From Halomonas sp. CUBES01 (lineage in GTDB: Bacteria; Pseudomonadota; Gammaproteobacteria; Pseudomonadales; Halomonadaceae), in assembly GCF_020991005.1 (NCBI RefSeq), contig NZ_JAJLLW010000002.1, forward strand, positions 310,001 to 374,000: a stretch of 64,000 bases of DNA, in the 5' to 3' direction. The translations under genes were made by a program, and so were the position numbers. Under the pieces are notes generated by a model, which was not told the DNA's origin, made no database searches, and was given only the letters and a program-made list of their open reading frames with translations. Each line of letters opens with the position of its first letter. Position 1 is the first letter of the stretch. Positions 29,031-41,042 of this stretch are shown piece by piece.

Positions 29031-30211
29031 GCGTGGGTCTCCAGGCAGTGGCGGGTTTCCATGGCGATACGTGCCTCTTCGTCGGTGGGGATCACCCACA
29101 CCTCTGGGCCGCGATGATCGGCGCGATCCAGCGCGCCTTCCCGGCCGCGAATCGTGGCGTCGTTGGTGGCGTCGTCCAGCGCAAAGCCGAAGTGAGGCAT
29201 CAGCTGAATCACCCGGCGCCGCACCTGCGGCGAGTTTTCGCCAATGCCACCGGTGAAGATCACGCCGTCGAGGGTAGGCAGCGCGCAGGACAGGCCGGCC
29301 AGCGATTTGGCAATACGGTAGCAGAACACCTCCACCGCCAGCGACGCCCCCGCGTGGCCCTGCTCGGCGGCCTGTTCGATTTCGCGCATGTCGTTGGTCA
29401 GGCCGGAAAGCCCCAGCAGGCCGCTTTGCTTATTCAGCACGTTATCGATCTCGTCCAGCGACCAGCCCAATTGGCGGTGAAGGTGAGCGTGCAGGCCGGG
29501 GTCGACATCGCCGCTTCGGGTGCCCATCACCAGGCCTTCCAGCGGGGTTAGCCCCATGCTGGTATCCAGGCTCTGGTTCTGCCATACCGCGCTGGTCGAG
29601 CAGCCGTTGCCCAGGTGCGCCGTCAGCCAGCCGCCCGCGCCGTGCGTGCTTAATTCACCGGCGCGCTGGCTGACATACGCATGGCTGGTGCCGTGAAAAC
29701 CGTAGCGCCGAATGCCGTGATCGCGGTAAAGCGCGTCGGGCAGGGCGTAACGGTAGGCCCGGGGCGGCAGGGTTTGATGAAAGGCGGTATCGAACACCGC
29801 GACCTGGGGCAGGCTGGGAAACACCTGCCGGGTGGCGGCAACGCCGGTCAGGTTGGCCGGGTTATGCAGCGGGGCCAGGGCCGCAGTGCTGTCGATGGCG
29901 GCGATGACGCCGTCGTCGATCAACGCCGCCTGGGTAAAGTGCTCGCCGCCGTGGACGATGCGGTGGCCAACGGCGCTGGGCTTGCGGCCCTCCAGGCGGT
30001 CGAGAATCGCGCTCAATGCCTGGGCGTGATCAGCGCCGGGCAAGGGCTGGCTGAAGCGTTCGCCGGCGCTGTCGGTGCCTTTCAGCACGGCCGCCTGGCT
30101 GCCCAGCCGCTCGGCGATGCCGTCAAGGCGTGGTGCCTGTGGATCTTCGTCGATCAAGGCGTATTTAATCGAGGAGGAACCACAGTTGATGACCAGTACC
30201 GATGCGTTCAT
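29027..30211 (-). CDS. ackA: Acetate kinase
   Basis: A 394-residue ASKHA-fold kinase that makes ATP and acetate from acetyl phosphate. [13 protein letters not shown] at the N terminus and [12 protein letters not shown] in the phosphate site are intact, as are [10 protein letters not shown] and [13 protein letters not shown]. It is the first gene of ackA-pta and ends in a four-base overlap with pta. Confidence 0.96.
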   Translation of the reverse strand: MNASVLVINCGSSSIKYALIDEDPQAPRLDGIAERLGSQAAVLKGTDSAGERFSQPLPGADHAQALSAILDRLEGRKPSAVGHRIVHGGEHFTQAALIDDGVIAAIDSTAALAPLHNPANLTGVAATRQVFPSLPQVAVFDTAFHQTLPPRAYRYALPDALYRDHGIRRYGFHGTSHAYVSQRAGELSTHGAGGWLTAHLGNGCSTSAVWQNQSLDTSMGLTPLEGLVMGTRSGDVDPGLHAHLHRQLGWSLDEIDNVLNKQSGLLGLSGLTNDMREIEQAAEQGHAGASLAVEVFCYRIAKSLAGLSCALPTLDGVIFTGGIGENSPQVRRRVIQLMPHFGFALDDATNDATIRGREGALDRADHRGPEVWVIPTDEEARIAMETRHCLETHA

Positions 30212-30378
30212 GGGGGCCCTTCAGCAAAGACAGAGGATGTAGATTTTTAGACCTTAGTATAACATGTGGCGGTGTTAACAATCAGCTTGTAAATCTCGTT
30301 AGCCTTCTAGATAAAATCTCGGCATCCTGATAGTGCCGTTATGTTTATCTGCCATCTTACAAAGAGTCCGCTGTTACT

Positions 30379-31299
30379 ATGCCATCCCCATCGCTGCCGT
30401 CCTTTCTGCCTCGCCATCTGGCGATCCTGCTGTTGATGACGGTGGCCACCATGTTTGCGGCCAACCACGTATCGGCCAGGTTGGCCTTCGATAACGGTAC
30501 GGGGCTGCTGCTGGCCGTGCTGACCCGCTCGGGCGTCGCCTGTCTGATTCTGGTGTGCCTGGTCGTGGCACAAAGAAAGCGCCTCTGGCTGCCGCCCGGC
30601 ACCTGGCCGTGGCAACTGGCCGTTGGCTTGTGCATCACGGTGCAGAGCGTGTGCCTGTATTCAGCGGTGGCGCGCCTGCCCGTGGTCATCGCCTTGCTGC
30701 TGGTGAATACCTTTCCCATCCAGCTGGCCCTGCTGAGCTGGGCGCTGGGCGGCCCGCGGCCCACGCTGCGCAGCTGCCTGATCATGGGCACCATCCTGAT
30801 CGGCCTGTTGGTGGTGCTCGACATACCCGCCTGGTTTGCCAGCGCCGAGGGAATGGGCCCGGGGTGGCTAGCGGGTATCGGCTTTGGCCTGACGGCGGCG
30901 TTTGCCTTCGCCTGCGCGCTGTGGACCACCGAGCACCGCCTGGCACGCGTGGGCAGCACGCTGCGCAGCCTGCTGACCATGCAAACCGTGTTCATCGCCA
31001 TGATTATCGGCGGCATCGCGGGCGTGGTGCCGGAGGGCATGAGCCTGCCCGATAACGGGACGGGCTGGCTGGGCCTGGCGCTTTTGGGCGTGCTGTATGG
31101 TTCGGCGTTCTCGACGCTGTTCATTTTCGTGCCGCGCCTGAACATGGCGCGCAACGCGCCGGTGATGAACATCGAGCCGGTGGCCTCGTTAGTGATTGGT
31201 TACTTCGTTCTGGGGCAGATGCTCACCCCAAGCCAGCTCCTCGGCGGCGCCGTGGTAGTGGGCGGCATCGTGGTGCTGAGCCTGTCGAAACAACGCTAG
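30379..31299 (+). CDS. EamA/DMT superfamily transporter
   Basis: A 306-residue inner-membrane protein with ten hydrophobic helices in two EamA repeats, the second beginning near residue 165. Proteins of this superfamily export or import amino acids, nucleotide sugars or other metabolites; the substrate is not predictable. It is divergent from ackA across 167 AT-rich bases. Confidence 0.85.
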   Translation: MPSPSLPSFLPRHLAILLLMTVATMFAANHVSARLAFDNGTGLLLAVLTRSGVACLILVCLVVAQRKRLWLPPGTWPWQLAVGLCITVQSVCLYSAVARLPVVIALLLVNTFPIQLALLSWALGGPRPTLRSCLIMGTILIGLLVVLDIPAWFASAEGMGPGWLAGIGFGLTAAFAFACALWTTEHRLARVGSTLRSLLTMQTVFIAMIIGGIAGVVPEGMSLPDNGTGWLGLALLGVLYGSAFSTLFIFVPRLNMARNAPVMNIEPVASLVIGYFVLGQMLTPSQLLGGAVVVGGIVVLSLSKQR

Positions 31300-31302
31300 T
31301 TT

Positions 31303-31352
31303 GTTAGCGCGCTAATTAAATGCTAAGCTAGCGGTGTAATTAACACGCTAAC
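31303..31352. promoter_or_regulatory. Long dyad upstream of the HlyD/DUF2955 pair
   Basis: Arms GTTAGCG and CGCTAAC (7 bp), plus inner TAATTA and TAATTA, form a 50-base symmetric element that ends 9 bases before the HlyD-like start codon. The AT-rich centre also carries overlapping GCTAA repeats. It could be a regulator binding region; a transcript hairpin is the alternative. Confidence 0.45.
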
Positions 31353-31361
31353 GAGCTTCGC

Positions 31362-32423
31362 ATGTCCCCCGAACAACGATTTGCCCGCTGGGTGAAGGTG
31401 GCGCTCGCCACCTTTGTGGTTTTATTTGTCTACTTTCTGATCGCTGACAGCTTCATGCCGCTCACGCCCGAGGCGCGGGTGCTGCGCCCGGTGGTGCGTG
31501 TCGCCCCTGAGCTGAGTGCGCCGGTGAGCGAGGTGGCGGTCGAGGATCACCAGCGGGTCGCGAAGGGCGACGTGCTGTTTCGTCTGGACCCGGCACCGTT
31601 TCGGCTGGCGCTGGCTGACGCCGAATTACAGCGCGAGCAGGCCAAGCAGGACAACGCGCGTTTGGCGGCGGAGCTGGCCGCTGCGCGCGCGGAACTGGCT
31701 TCGGCCCAGGCCAGCGCCGAAGAAAAGCGCGGCGAGCGACAGCGTGCCGAGACCCTGGTTGCCCGCCAGGGCATCTCTCGCCAGCAGTTCGAGCAGCGCG
31801 TCGCCGCCGCGCAGACCGCCCAGGCGGCGGTGGCGGCGGCCGAGGCGCGTACCCACAGCCTGGAAGTACAGCTTGGCGCAGAAGGCGAGGCGAATCTGCG
31901 CCTGCGCCAGGCCGAAAACGCGGTCGACCAGGCCGAACTGGATCTGGCGCATACCCGGGTGCGCGCCGACGCGCCCGGCGTGGTGACCAATCTGCAGCTG
32001 CAGCCGGGTGACTACGTTCAGGCCGGCCAGCCGGTGCTTGCGCTGGTCACGGAAGCTATCGACATCATTGCCGATTTCCGCGAGAAAAGCCTGCGCCACG
32101 TTCGCCCCGGCGATAGCGCCAAGGTGGTGCTGGATGCCTGGCCCGGGCGGGTGCTTGAAGGCCACGTCAGCGCCTTCGATGCCGGCGTGCGTGAAGGCCA
32201 GCTGGCGGCGGACGGACAGCTGGCCGATATCCCGACCACCGACCGCTGGGTCCGCGATGCCCAGCGGTTGCGGCTCCACGTCACGCTCGATGAACCCCTC
32301 GACGTATTGCCCGCCAGCGGTGCCCGCGCCAGCGTCCAGCTGGTGCCGGGCGATCACCTCCTGGCCAGGCCGTTCGCCGCGCTGCAGGCGCGCCTGGTGA
32401 GCTGGCTGCACGTGGTGTATTGA
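31362..32423 (+). CDS. HlyD-family membrane fusion protein
   Basis: A 353-residue periplasmic adaptor. One N-terminal membrane helix (residues 10-30) is followed by a split biotinyl-lipoyl domain, a long Ala/Glu/Gln coiled coil at about 85-195, and a beta-barrel domain. It resembles AaeA/YiaV-type adaptors that work with small inner-membrane partners. Its stop is two bases before the next start, so the pair forms one exporter. Confidence 0.88.
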   Translation: MSPEQRFARWVKVALATFVVLFVYFLIADSFMPLTPEARVLRPVVRVAPELSAPVSEVAVEDHQRVAKGDVLFRLDPAPFRLALADAELQREQAKQDNARLAAELAAARAELASAQASAEEKRGERQRAETLVARQGISRQQFEQRVAAAQTAQAAVAAAEARTHSLEVQLGAEGEANLRLRQAENAVDQAELDLAHTRVRADAPGVVTNLQLQPGDYVQAGQPVLALVTEAIDIIADFREKSLRHVRPGDSAKVVLDAWPGRVLEGHVSAFDAGVREGQLAADGQLADIPTTDRWVRDAQRLRLHVTLDEPLDVLPASGARASVQLVPGDHLLARPFAALQARLVSWLHVVY

Positions 32424-32425
32424 AC

Positions 32426-33457
32426 ATGGCCCTGAACGAGAACGGTCTGCGTCAGTGCCTGCGCGTTGCGGGCGGGGGCTCGCTTGGGTTTATCGTCAGC
32501 CAGCTGATGGGCTGGAACTACGGCGTGTTCTTCACCGTGTTTCCGATGTTTCTGCTGGGCATGGTGCCCATCCTCAACGGCCACATCGTGCGTCAGTTTC
32601 TGGCCAACGTGTCGGTCAACGTGCTCGAAGTCAGCCTGGTGGTTGGCCTGCTCAAGCACATGCCGGTGGTCATGACGCTGGTGGTGCTGGGCATGTTTCT
32701 GTTCCGCTTTCACCTGATGGCCAGGGGCCCGCTGTTTCTGTACGGCGCCAACGGCGTGCTCACGCTGAGTATTCTGCTGCACTTTGCCAGCTACCCCGGG
32801 GTCGACTTGAGCGATCTGCTGGCCAGCAATATGGTCGCCAGCGCGCTGGCAGTGCTGATCGCCATGCTCATGCACGTGCTGTTTCCCGATGTGGAACCCC
32901 GCCAGCCACCGCCCCGCGCCGCAAAGCCCGCCGCGCAGATTCGTCATGAAACCCTGATCGGCGGCATCACCGCCACGCTGTCGTTTGTGGTGTTTCAGGT
33001 GCTTGATTTACAGGGCTCGCTGTCGGCGCAGATGGCGACGATTCTGATTCTGTTCGCCCTCGGCTATCACGGCGCCAGGCTGTCGGCGGGCAAGCGTGCC
33101 ATCGGCACGCTGCTTGGCTGCAACCTGGCGCTCGTCATGCAGCTGTTGCTGTTCAGCCAAAGCCATCATTTCACGCTGGTGATACTGCTGTACTGGCTGG
33201 GGCTGATGCTGTTTGCCCGCGAGCATATTCTGGAAGGGGCGGGGTCAGGGATTGGCTTTGGCGGGCTTACCACGCTTGGCATCCTGTTTGGTCAGTCACT
33301 CGGCCCGGAGCAGGATCTGGTTTATAGCGCGCTTTACCGGTTTTCCTCGATGAGCGTGGCGCTGGTGGCCACGGTACTGGTCATGGCCTGCCTGCACGCG
33401 TTACTCAATCGTTGGCCGCCAACACGGCTACCCGACCATTTACCTGAAACGAGTTGA
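32426..33457 (+). CDS. DUF2955-type inner-membrane exporter component
   Basis: A 343-residue protein with two blocks of about five hydrophobic helices, a topology like the aromatic-acid exporter/FUSC group and consistent with DUF2955. It starts two bases after the HlyD-like gene. Together they probably export an organic acid or drug-like compound; the substrate is not known. Confidence 0.8.
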   Translation: MALNENGLRQCLRVAGGGSLGFIVSQLMGWNYGVFFTVFPMFLLGMVPILNGHIVRQFLANVSVNVLEVSLVVGLLKHMPVVMTLVVLGMFLFRFHLMARGPLFLYGANGVLTLSILLHFASYPGVDLSDLLASNMVASALAVLIAMLMHVLFPDVEPRQPPPRAAKPAAQIRHETLIGGITATLSFVVFQVLDLQGSLSAQMATILILFALGYHGARLSAGKRAIGTLLGCNLALVMQLLLFSQSHHFTLVILLYWLGLMLFAREHILEGAGSGIGFGGLTTLGILFGQSLGPEQDLVYSALYRFSSMSVALVATVLVMACLHALLNRWPPTRLPDHLPETS

Positions 33458-33561
33458 TGCAAGGTGGCGAATACCGACTACGCTGATGACAGTGTCGTGA
33501 ACGAAGTAAGTATTTACTAGCGCGCGACATCCTCTCCACTAACGGATTAGAGGTGCGCATC

Positions 33562-33747
33562 ATGGCAAGTGGCAAAAAAGACAAAGCAAAAGGGGTTGCC
33601 AATCAGACGGTTGGTAAACTGAGAGAAACAGCCGGGAAAGCCACCGGCAGCGGCAAGACCGAAGCCAAGGGCAAGGCTCAACAGGCAAAGGGTGGCATGC
33701 AAAAAGGCATGGGTGAGACCAAGGGCAGCCACAAGAAACAACGCTAA
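33562..33747 (+). CDS. CsbD-family small stress protein
   Basis: A 61-residue, Lys-, Gly- and Gln-rich hydrophilic protein with the repeated KG-x-A-x-Q pattern of the CsbD family (for example VANQTVGKLRETAGKATGS). Relatives are induced by general stress but have no settled function. The ATG at 33562 has GAGGT upstream at 33550-33554. Confidence 0.85.
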   Translation: MASGKKDKAKGVANQTVGKLRETAGKATGSGKTEAKGKAQQAKGGMQKGMGETKGSHKKQR

Positions 33748-33897
33748 ACGTTCAGACGAGAACCGGCAGGGGGCATGTGGCTCCCTGTTGGCGTTTGCGG
33801 GTTGAAAGCGCAAACCTTGATGTGGCGCAACGTTATCCCGCCTCCAGTGTGACGTAATGGCGATGTGCTTCGATTCCCCTGATAGAGGAAACGCCCC

Positions 33898-34977
33898 ATG
33901 CCTGCCATGATGAAAGCGGCCATCTTTGTCGAGCCCGGCCGTATCGAAATCGACGACAAACCCATTCCCGATATTGGCCCCAACGATGCCCTCGTGCGCG
34001 TGACCACGACAACCATCTGCGGCACCGACGTGCATATCCTCAAAGGCGAGTACCCGGTGGAGCGCGGCTTGACCATCGGCCACGAACCCGTGGGTGTCAT
34101 CGAAAAACTCGGCGCCAACGTACAGGGCTACCAGGAAGGCCAGCGGGTGATTGCCGGGGCGATCTGCCCAAGCTTTACCTCTTACGGCTGCCAGGACGGC
34201 TGCTCATCCCAGGATGGCGGCCACCACAGCCACGGCTACAAACCCATGGGCGGCTGGCGCTTTGGTAACACCATCGACGGCGCCCAGGCGGAATACCTGC
34301 TGGTGCCCGACGCCCAGGCGAACCTCTCGCCGGTGCCCGACGGCCTGACCGACGAACAGGTGCTGATGTGCCCGGACATCATGTCCACCGGCTTTGCCGG
34401 GGCCGAAGCCGGGGGTATCAAGATCGGCGATACCGTGGTGGTATTCGCCCAGGGGCCGATTGGCCTGTGCGCCACGGCGGGTGCAAGGCTGCGCGGGGCG
34501 GGCATGATCATTGCCGTTGACGGCGTGGACGAGCGCCTGACCATGGCCAGGCAGATGGGCGCCGACGTCACCCTGGATTTCCGCAAGGTCGACGTGGTGG
34601 ATGAAGTCCTCAAGCTCACCGGCGGGCGCGGCGTGGACGTGGCCATCGAAGCCCTCGGCCTGCAGCAGACCTTCGAGTCTGCCCTGCGCGTCCTGAAACC
34701 CGGCGGAACACTTTCCAGTCTCGGCGTCTACTCCGAAGACCTGACGATTCCGCTGGGGGCGTTCTGCGCGGGCCTGGGCGACCACAAGATCATTACCTCG
34801 CTGTGCCCGGGTGGCAAAGAGCGCATGCGTCGGCTGATGAGTATCATCGCCGCCGGCCGCCTGGATCTGGGCCCCATGGTCACCCACCGCTACGCGCTGG
34901 AGAACATCGTCGATGCCTATGATCTCTTCTCCCACCAACGCGACGGCGTACTGAAAGTAGCGCTCGAGGTCTCCTGA
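33898..34977 (+). CDS. Zinc-dependent medium-chain alcohol dehydrogenase
   Basis: A 359-residue MDR enzyme, close in layout to isopropanol/secondary-alcohol dehydrogenases. The catalytic zinc ligand Cys lies in TTTICGTDVH, with GHEPVG and a following Asp; the structural zinc Cys cluster is replaced by a Cys- and His-containing insert (SYGCQDGCSSQDGGHHSHG). The Rossmann site reads VVVFAQGPIGLCA. Substrate is unknown. It is monocistronic with GAGG 9 bases upstream. Confidence 0.88.
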   Translation: MPAMMKAAIFVEPGRIEIDDKPIPDIGPNDALVRVTTTTICGTDVHILKGEYPVERGLTIGHEPVGVIEKLGANVQGYQEGQRVIAGAICPSFTSYGCQDGCSSQDGGHHSHGYKPMGGWRFGNTIDGAQAEYLLVPDAQANLSPVPDGLTDEQVLMCPDIMSTGFAGAEAGGIKIGDTVVVFAQGPIGLCATAGARLRGAGMIIAVDGVDERLTMARQMGADVTLDFRKVDVVDEVLKLTGGRGVDVAIEALGLQQTFESALRVLKPGGTLSSLGVYSEDLTIPLGAFCAGLGDHKIITSLCPGGKERMRRLMSIIAAGRLDLGPMVTHRYALENIVDAYDLFSHQRDGVLKVALEVS

Positions 34978-35013
34978 GTTTCAGTCGCCAAGTTCAGCAA
35001 TGAGCCAAAAATG

Positions 35014-35051
35014 AAAAACCCGCTAACGGTCGCTATGCAGCCGTCAGCGGG
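35014..35051 (-). terminator. Terminator of the 556-residue lipoprotein gene
   Basis: CCCGCTAACGG pairs with CCGTCAGCGGG (10 of 11 pairs). On the minus strand it is followed by five T; on the plus strand GTTT follows, so it may also serve the convergent dehydrogenase gene. Confidence 0.75.
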
Positions 35052-35081
35052 TGTTTGGCAGGCGACAATAGCCGCCAGGCC

Positions 35082-36752
35082 TCAGTCGAGTTCCAGCGAG
35101 AGGTTCATCTCAACGCCGGCATCGCCCACGCTGACCCCGTACTCCATGTGCTTGTAGGTATCGCCATACTGCCGGAACATGTCAATATCGGACGCTTCCA
35201 GCGCGTCGGCAGGCGCCTGCTCCATGACATCGGCCAGCGAATGGTAAAACTCACTGGCCAGGTGGCCATGAAGCAGTAAGTCCTGCTCTGATGCCGGGGC
35301 TTGAAGCGCTTCCTGCAGTGACGCCGGGTCGCTGATGTCTGCGCCCAGGGCAATCGCCGTATCCGACATGGCGGCATACAGCGGCGGTGTTTCCGGCGGC
35401 AGCATCATGCTGTCGATTCGCTTGGCGTCTCCGCCGGGTTCAAGCCCAAGCGCCCCCAGTTCAGGCATGAAGGTAGCTGCGGTCGTCACCAGCCCCATCG
35501 GGTTTGGGGAAGCAAGGGTCAGGATGCCGCTGCCACTGGGCTCGCCGTCGATCATTGTCAGGCTGTCGATGCGCGCTCTCAGGCCGGATAGCGCTGACCC
35601 GATCATCATGGTGGCCGGGTTGTTCATCGCCACGTTGATCTCGGCCCAGGCGCTGTTCAAATCCTGTAGCTCATTGCAGCTGAAGGGATTCTGACGAACC
35701 TCCCGGGCATATTTTTGAACCGTCTGAAGCAGTAACGGCAAATTAAGGCCCATGCCGACACTGGCGATACCCTCTGTACTGCCAAGGCCTGGCACCTGAG
35801 TGGTCAGGGCGCGCAGGTCAGTGACAATCGCTTCATCGGTTTCCAGGATGACATTCATCTCCATGCGATTCTGGTTGTACTCGCGCATGCCCATCACAAG
35901 GCCGGGGAAGCGGCTGGTAATGCGGTCAATATCGGCCTGGCAGGCCGACAGATCCAACTGCTCTGCCTCAACGGCGTCCATCAATGCTTGAGTCCCCGTA
36001 TGCGTGGGGGAGCTCAGTTCATTAAGCAGGCGTGAAAAGTCGACTTCCCCGGCACCGTAGGGGGTAAAGTCATGGCGCTGCTCAAGTTCTGCCAGCGCAC
36101 CAGAGTCGCCAAGGTTGCTGTCAGGCAAATCGCTACCCAGTACCTGCGCAAGCAACGCGTCGCTGGCATCCTGCGGCACTACCGACATCAGCAGCTGCTG
36201 ATCTTCAATGACAAGAATTGCCTGGACGGGCGCCTCGGGGGTCAGGATCCAGTAGTCGGTGCCGTTGGTAGTGGCCGTGCGGGGGTTGAGCTCCGCCTTG
36301 GTCAGGAGACGCTTGAGCGTTTCGCGAAACGCCTCTTCATCCTTCAGCTGCATGCGCAATACAGGCAAGATACCCAGTCCATACAAGGCGGCCCGAGGGC
36401 TTGCCTTCAAGCCCAGCGCATGGAAGTCATCCAGTGATTCAACACCGTCGAGCTCTTCACCCATGGCGATCAGCAGCTTTATCATTGCCCGCGACACGTC
36501 ATCGTCAGTATCGGCCAGCGTATCGCGCAGTTCATCCAGGTCAGACTCAAGGCTCGCCATGGGCTGCATGCGCTGGTAGAGGTCGAAGGCCTCCTGCTCA
36601 GGCATTGCCTCGCTGGAGGCCATGAAGTAGGGCGCGTCAGCCGGAATATAATCCAGTATCGTCGCTGCGTCGGTTGATGCCTTGTCGTCGCTGCAGCCGC
36701 TGAGCAGGCCAGCGCTGATCAGGGTAACCGCCAGGGAAAGCTTGGTTTTCAT
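35082..36752 (-). CDS. Large lipoprotein of unknown function
   Basis: A 556-residue exported protein. The signal peptide ends in the lipobox LLSGC (Cys20), so it should be lipid-anchored. The mature part is acidic, with YIPADAPYFMAS near the start, a layout seen in DUF3352-like proteins, but I cannot assign the family with certainty. No catalytic motif was seen. A terminator follows; the AT-rich upstream 180 bases separate it from thiC. Confidence 0.8.
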   Translation of the reverse strand: MKTKLSLAVTLISAGLLSGCSDDKASTDAATILDYIPADAPYFMASSEAMPEQEAFDLYQRMQPMASLESDLDELRDTLADTDDDVSRAMIKLLIAMGEELDGVESLDDFHALGLKASPRAALYGLGILPVLRMQLKDEEAFRETLKRLLTKAELNPRTATTNGTDYWILTPEAPVQAILVIEDQQLLMSVVPQDASDALLAQVLGSDLPDSNLGDSGALAELEQRHDFTPYGAGEVDFSRLLNELSSPTHTGTQALMDAVEAEQLDLSACQADIDRITSRFPGLVMGMREYNQNRMEMNVILETDEAIVTDLRALTTQVPGLGSTEGIASVGMGLNLPLLLQTVQKYAREVRQNPFSCNELQDLNSAWAEINVAMNNPATMMIGSALSGLRARIDSLTMIDGEPSGSGILTLASPNPMGLVTTAATFMPELGALGLEPGGDAKRIDSMMLPPETPPLYAAMSDTAIALGADISDPASLQEALQAPASEQDLLLHGHLASEFYHSLADVMEQAPADALEASDIDMFRQYGDTYKHMEYGVSVGDAGVEMNLSLELD

Positions 36753-36932
36753 CGGGTATTCGTTCCTTGAATGGTGTGGGGTTGAAAGAATTGTTGGGCT
36801 GAAGAATCAGTAAATGATAATCATACACAAAATTTGCTTTATTATCTTCTGCTTATGTAAAAAAGTGACCCTTGAGGCTTGCAACACTCAAGAGCCACCA
36901 TACGCAGCCGCGTGGTTTTTAAGGCTGCTGCT

Positions 36933-39532
<2,600 letters not shown>

Positions 39533-39679
39533 GATGCCTCCGGTAGTAATGATCCGGAGGGCAGGCGTGAGATCGAGGAAATGGCGCGGAAAGGTGTCGT
39601 GCGATCGTGGGAGAAAGCTAGCCATGGCCATCGCTTGATCCCTACGCCGGTACCCGCGCCGCAACTCATTTGAGCAGCA

Positions 39680-39775
39680 GCGCATTAGCCGGATCAGGTT
39701 CAGCGGGACCAGCGCTTGGCAGCAAAAAATGCACACCCTGCGCCATCTCAGCCGGATATCACCGGCACCCCGTCA
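39680..39775 (-). ncRNA. TPP riboswitch (THI element)
   Basis: On the minus strand the element starts GGGGTGCC, continues with GGCTGAGAT, and ends CTGAACCTGATCCGGCTAAT, all conserved TPP-binding blocks in the right order. It lies about 150 bases upstream of tenA-thiC, so thiamine pyrophosphate should turn this operon down. The 39533-39679 stretch is the expression platform; no clear terminator was seen there, which favours control of translation. Confidence 0.95.
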
Positions 39776-39862
39776 AGCTGTTCGTCGGTGGAGTGTAGGA
39801 GGCGGGTGGGGGAGATGCAAGAGAACTCCTGTGATCGGGTGACAGCTTTGCTACGTACGGCG

Positions 39863-40808
39863 CTAACCTAATGGGCTTCTAACACCCGTAAAGCCATTAC
39901 CCAGCACATGGGTGTATATTTGAGTGGTTTCGATGCTCTTGTGTCCCAGTAGCTCTTGAACCGTGCGAATATCGGTGCCTTGGCTTAGCAGCTGAGTTGC
40001 GAAACTGTGGCGTAAAGAGTGACATGACCCAGGGCGCGTCAGAGAAGAAGATCGCATGGCATATTTAACGGCTTTTTGTACGGCAGACGTATGAATGTGG
40101 TGTAGCACTATCCGGTTGTCGTCATCGAAACAGGGCTTGGATGAAGGAAAAAGCCATTGCCATGCGAGGGAAATGCCCGCATTCGGATATTTTTGATCCA
40201 GCGCGTAGGGCAGTGATACCGGAATGGCGTTGGTTTCAATGCGGGCCGCAAGCTGTTGCTCCGCTATCTGAATATGGGCGTTTAACGCTTCCTCACAAGA
40301 GGGGGGGCAATAGCGTGGTGCGGTCTTTATTGCCTTTGCCCGCACGGACAGTAATGACGTGACGCGCAAAATCGATATCTTTTACGCGTAACCGACAAGT
40401 TTCGGAGACTCTTAACCCAGAGCCGTACATCAGCGATGCAATCAGGAGCATGGAGCCGGACAGGTGCTCAAACACACCCATAACCTCCTGGTGGGAAAGC
40501 ACGACAGGCAAGCGCTGAGGGCGCTTAGCCCGGCTAAAATTACCAATCTCACCCAGCGGTTGATCTAGAACGTGGCGATAAAGAAATACGATGGCGTTGA
40601 GTGCCTGGTTTTGTGTTGCCGCAGCAACACGCCTCTCTATCGCGAGATATTCCAAAAATTGACGCACTTCATTACCCGCCATGGTGGCAGGATGCCGCAT
40701 TCTGTGGAAACGAATGAAAAAGCGAATCCAGTAGCAATAGGTTTTCTCAGTGCGAAGGCTATAGCGCTTGACTCTGAGGGCAGCTTTCACCCTCTCCATC
40801 AGTTTCAT
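39863..40808 (-). pseudogene. intI: Integron integrase, frameshifted
   Basis: A tyrosine recombinase of the IntI class split in two frames. The first frame reads from the ATG at 40808 to a stop just after KDRTTLLPP; the second resumes [12 protein letters not shown] and runs to 39863. The shift is at a run of seven C (40301-40307 on the plus strand as G); six C would give an intact 314-residue protein. All catalytic boxes survive: [20 protein letters not shown] and THV with the Tyr nucleophile. The insert [17 protein letters not shown] marks it as an integron integrase. It may be a real inactivation or a sequencing error. Confidence 0.9.
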
Positions 40809-40832
40809 AGATTGCACCCATGTCGCTTTTAA

Positions 40833-40848
40833 CTGATTTTATATACAG
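40833..40848. promoter_or_regulatory. LexA box upstream of intI
   Basis: CTGATTTTATATACAG has the exact CTG-N10-CAG layout with an AT-rich centre, 24 bases before the intI ATG. SOS control of integrase genes through LexA is established in other integrons. On the minus strand the site overlaps a plausible -10 TATAAA with -35 TTTGCT 18 bases upstream. Confidence 0.8.
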
Positions 40849-41024
40849 TATCATTGAAAATAGCAAATCGCGCAAGCACGCGAATTTTGTCTATACCGCC
40901 AAATTTTGCTTTGCTCTCAAGGGAATCAATGGGGTAGAGTCAAAATGGCAGGCTGCAAAATCTCAATGAATGCGCCGTCGCGTTCATTGAAGTTTTGTAG
41001 CTGGGTGTAGAATCACTGTTAGAA
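40849..41024 (+). other. attI region and first cassette boundary
   Basis: The spacer between intI and the first cassette should hold attI. GTTAGAA at 41018-41024 is the likely recombination point, since the first cassette then opens, as the others do, shortly before its gene. A 28-base dyad TCAATGAA/TTCATTGA with GCG/CGC extension lies at 40963-40990, and AATCGCG/CGCGAATT lies at about 40866-40887. A possible cassette promoter (TTGAAG, 15 bases, TAGAAT) is weak. Confidence 0.55.
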
Positions 41025-41042
41025 ATAAAAAAAGGAGATCTC

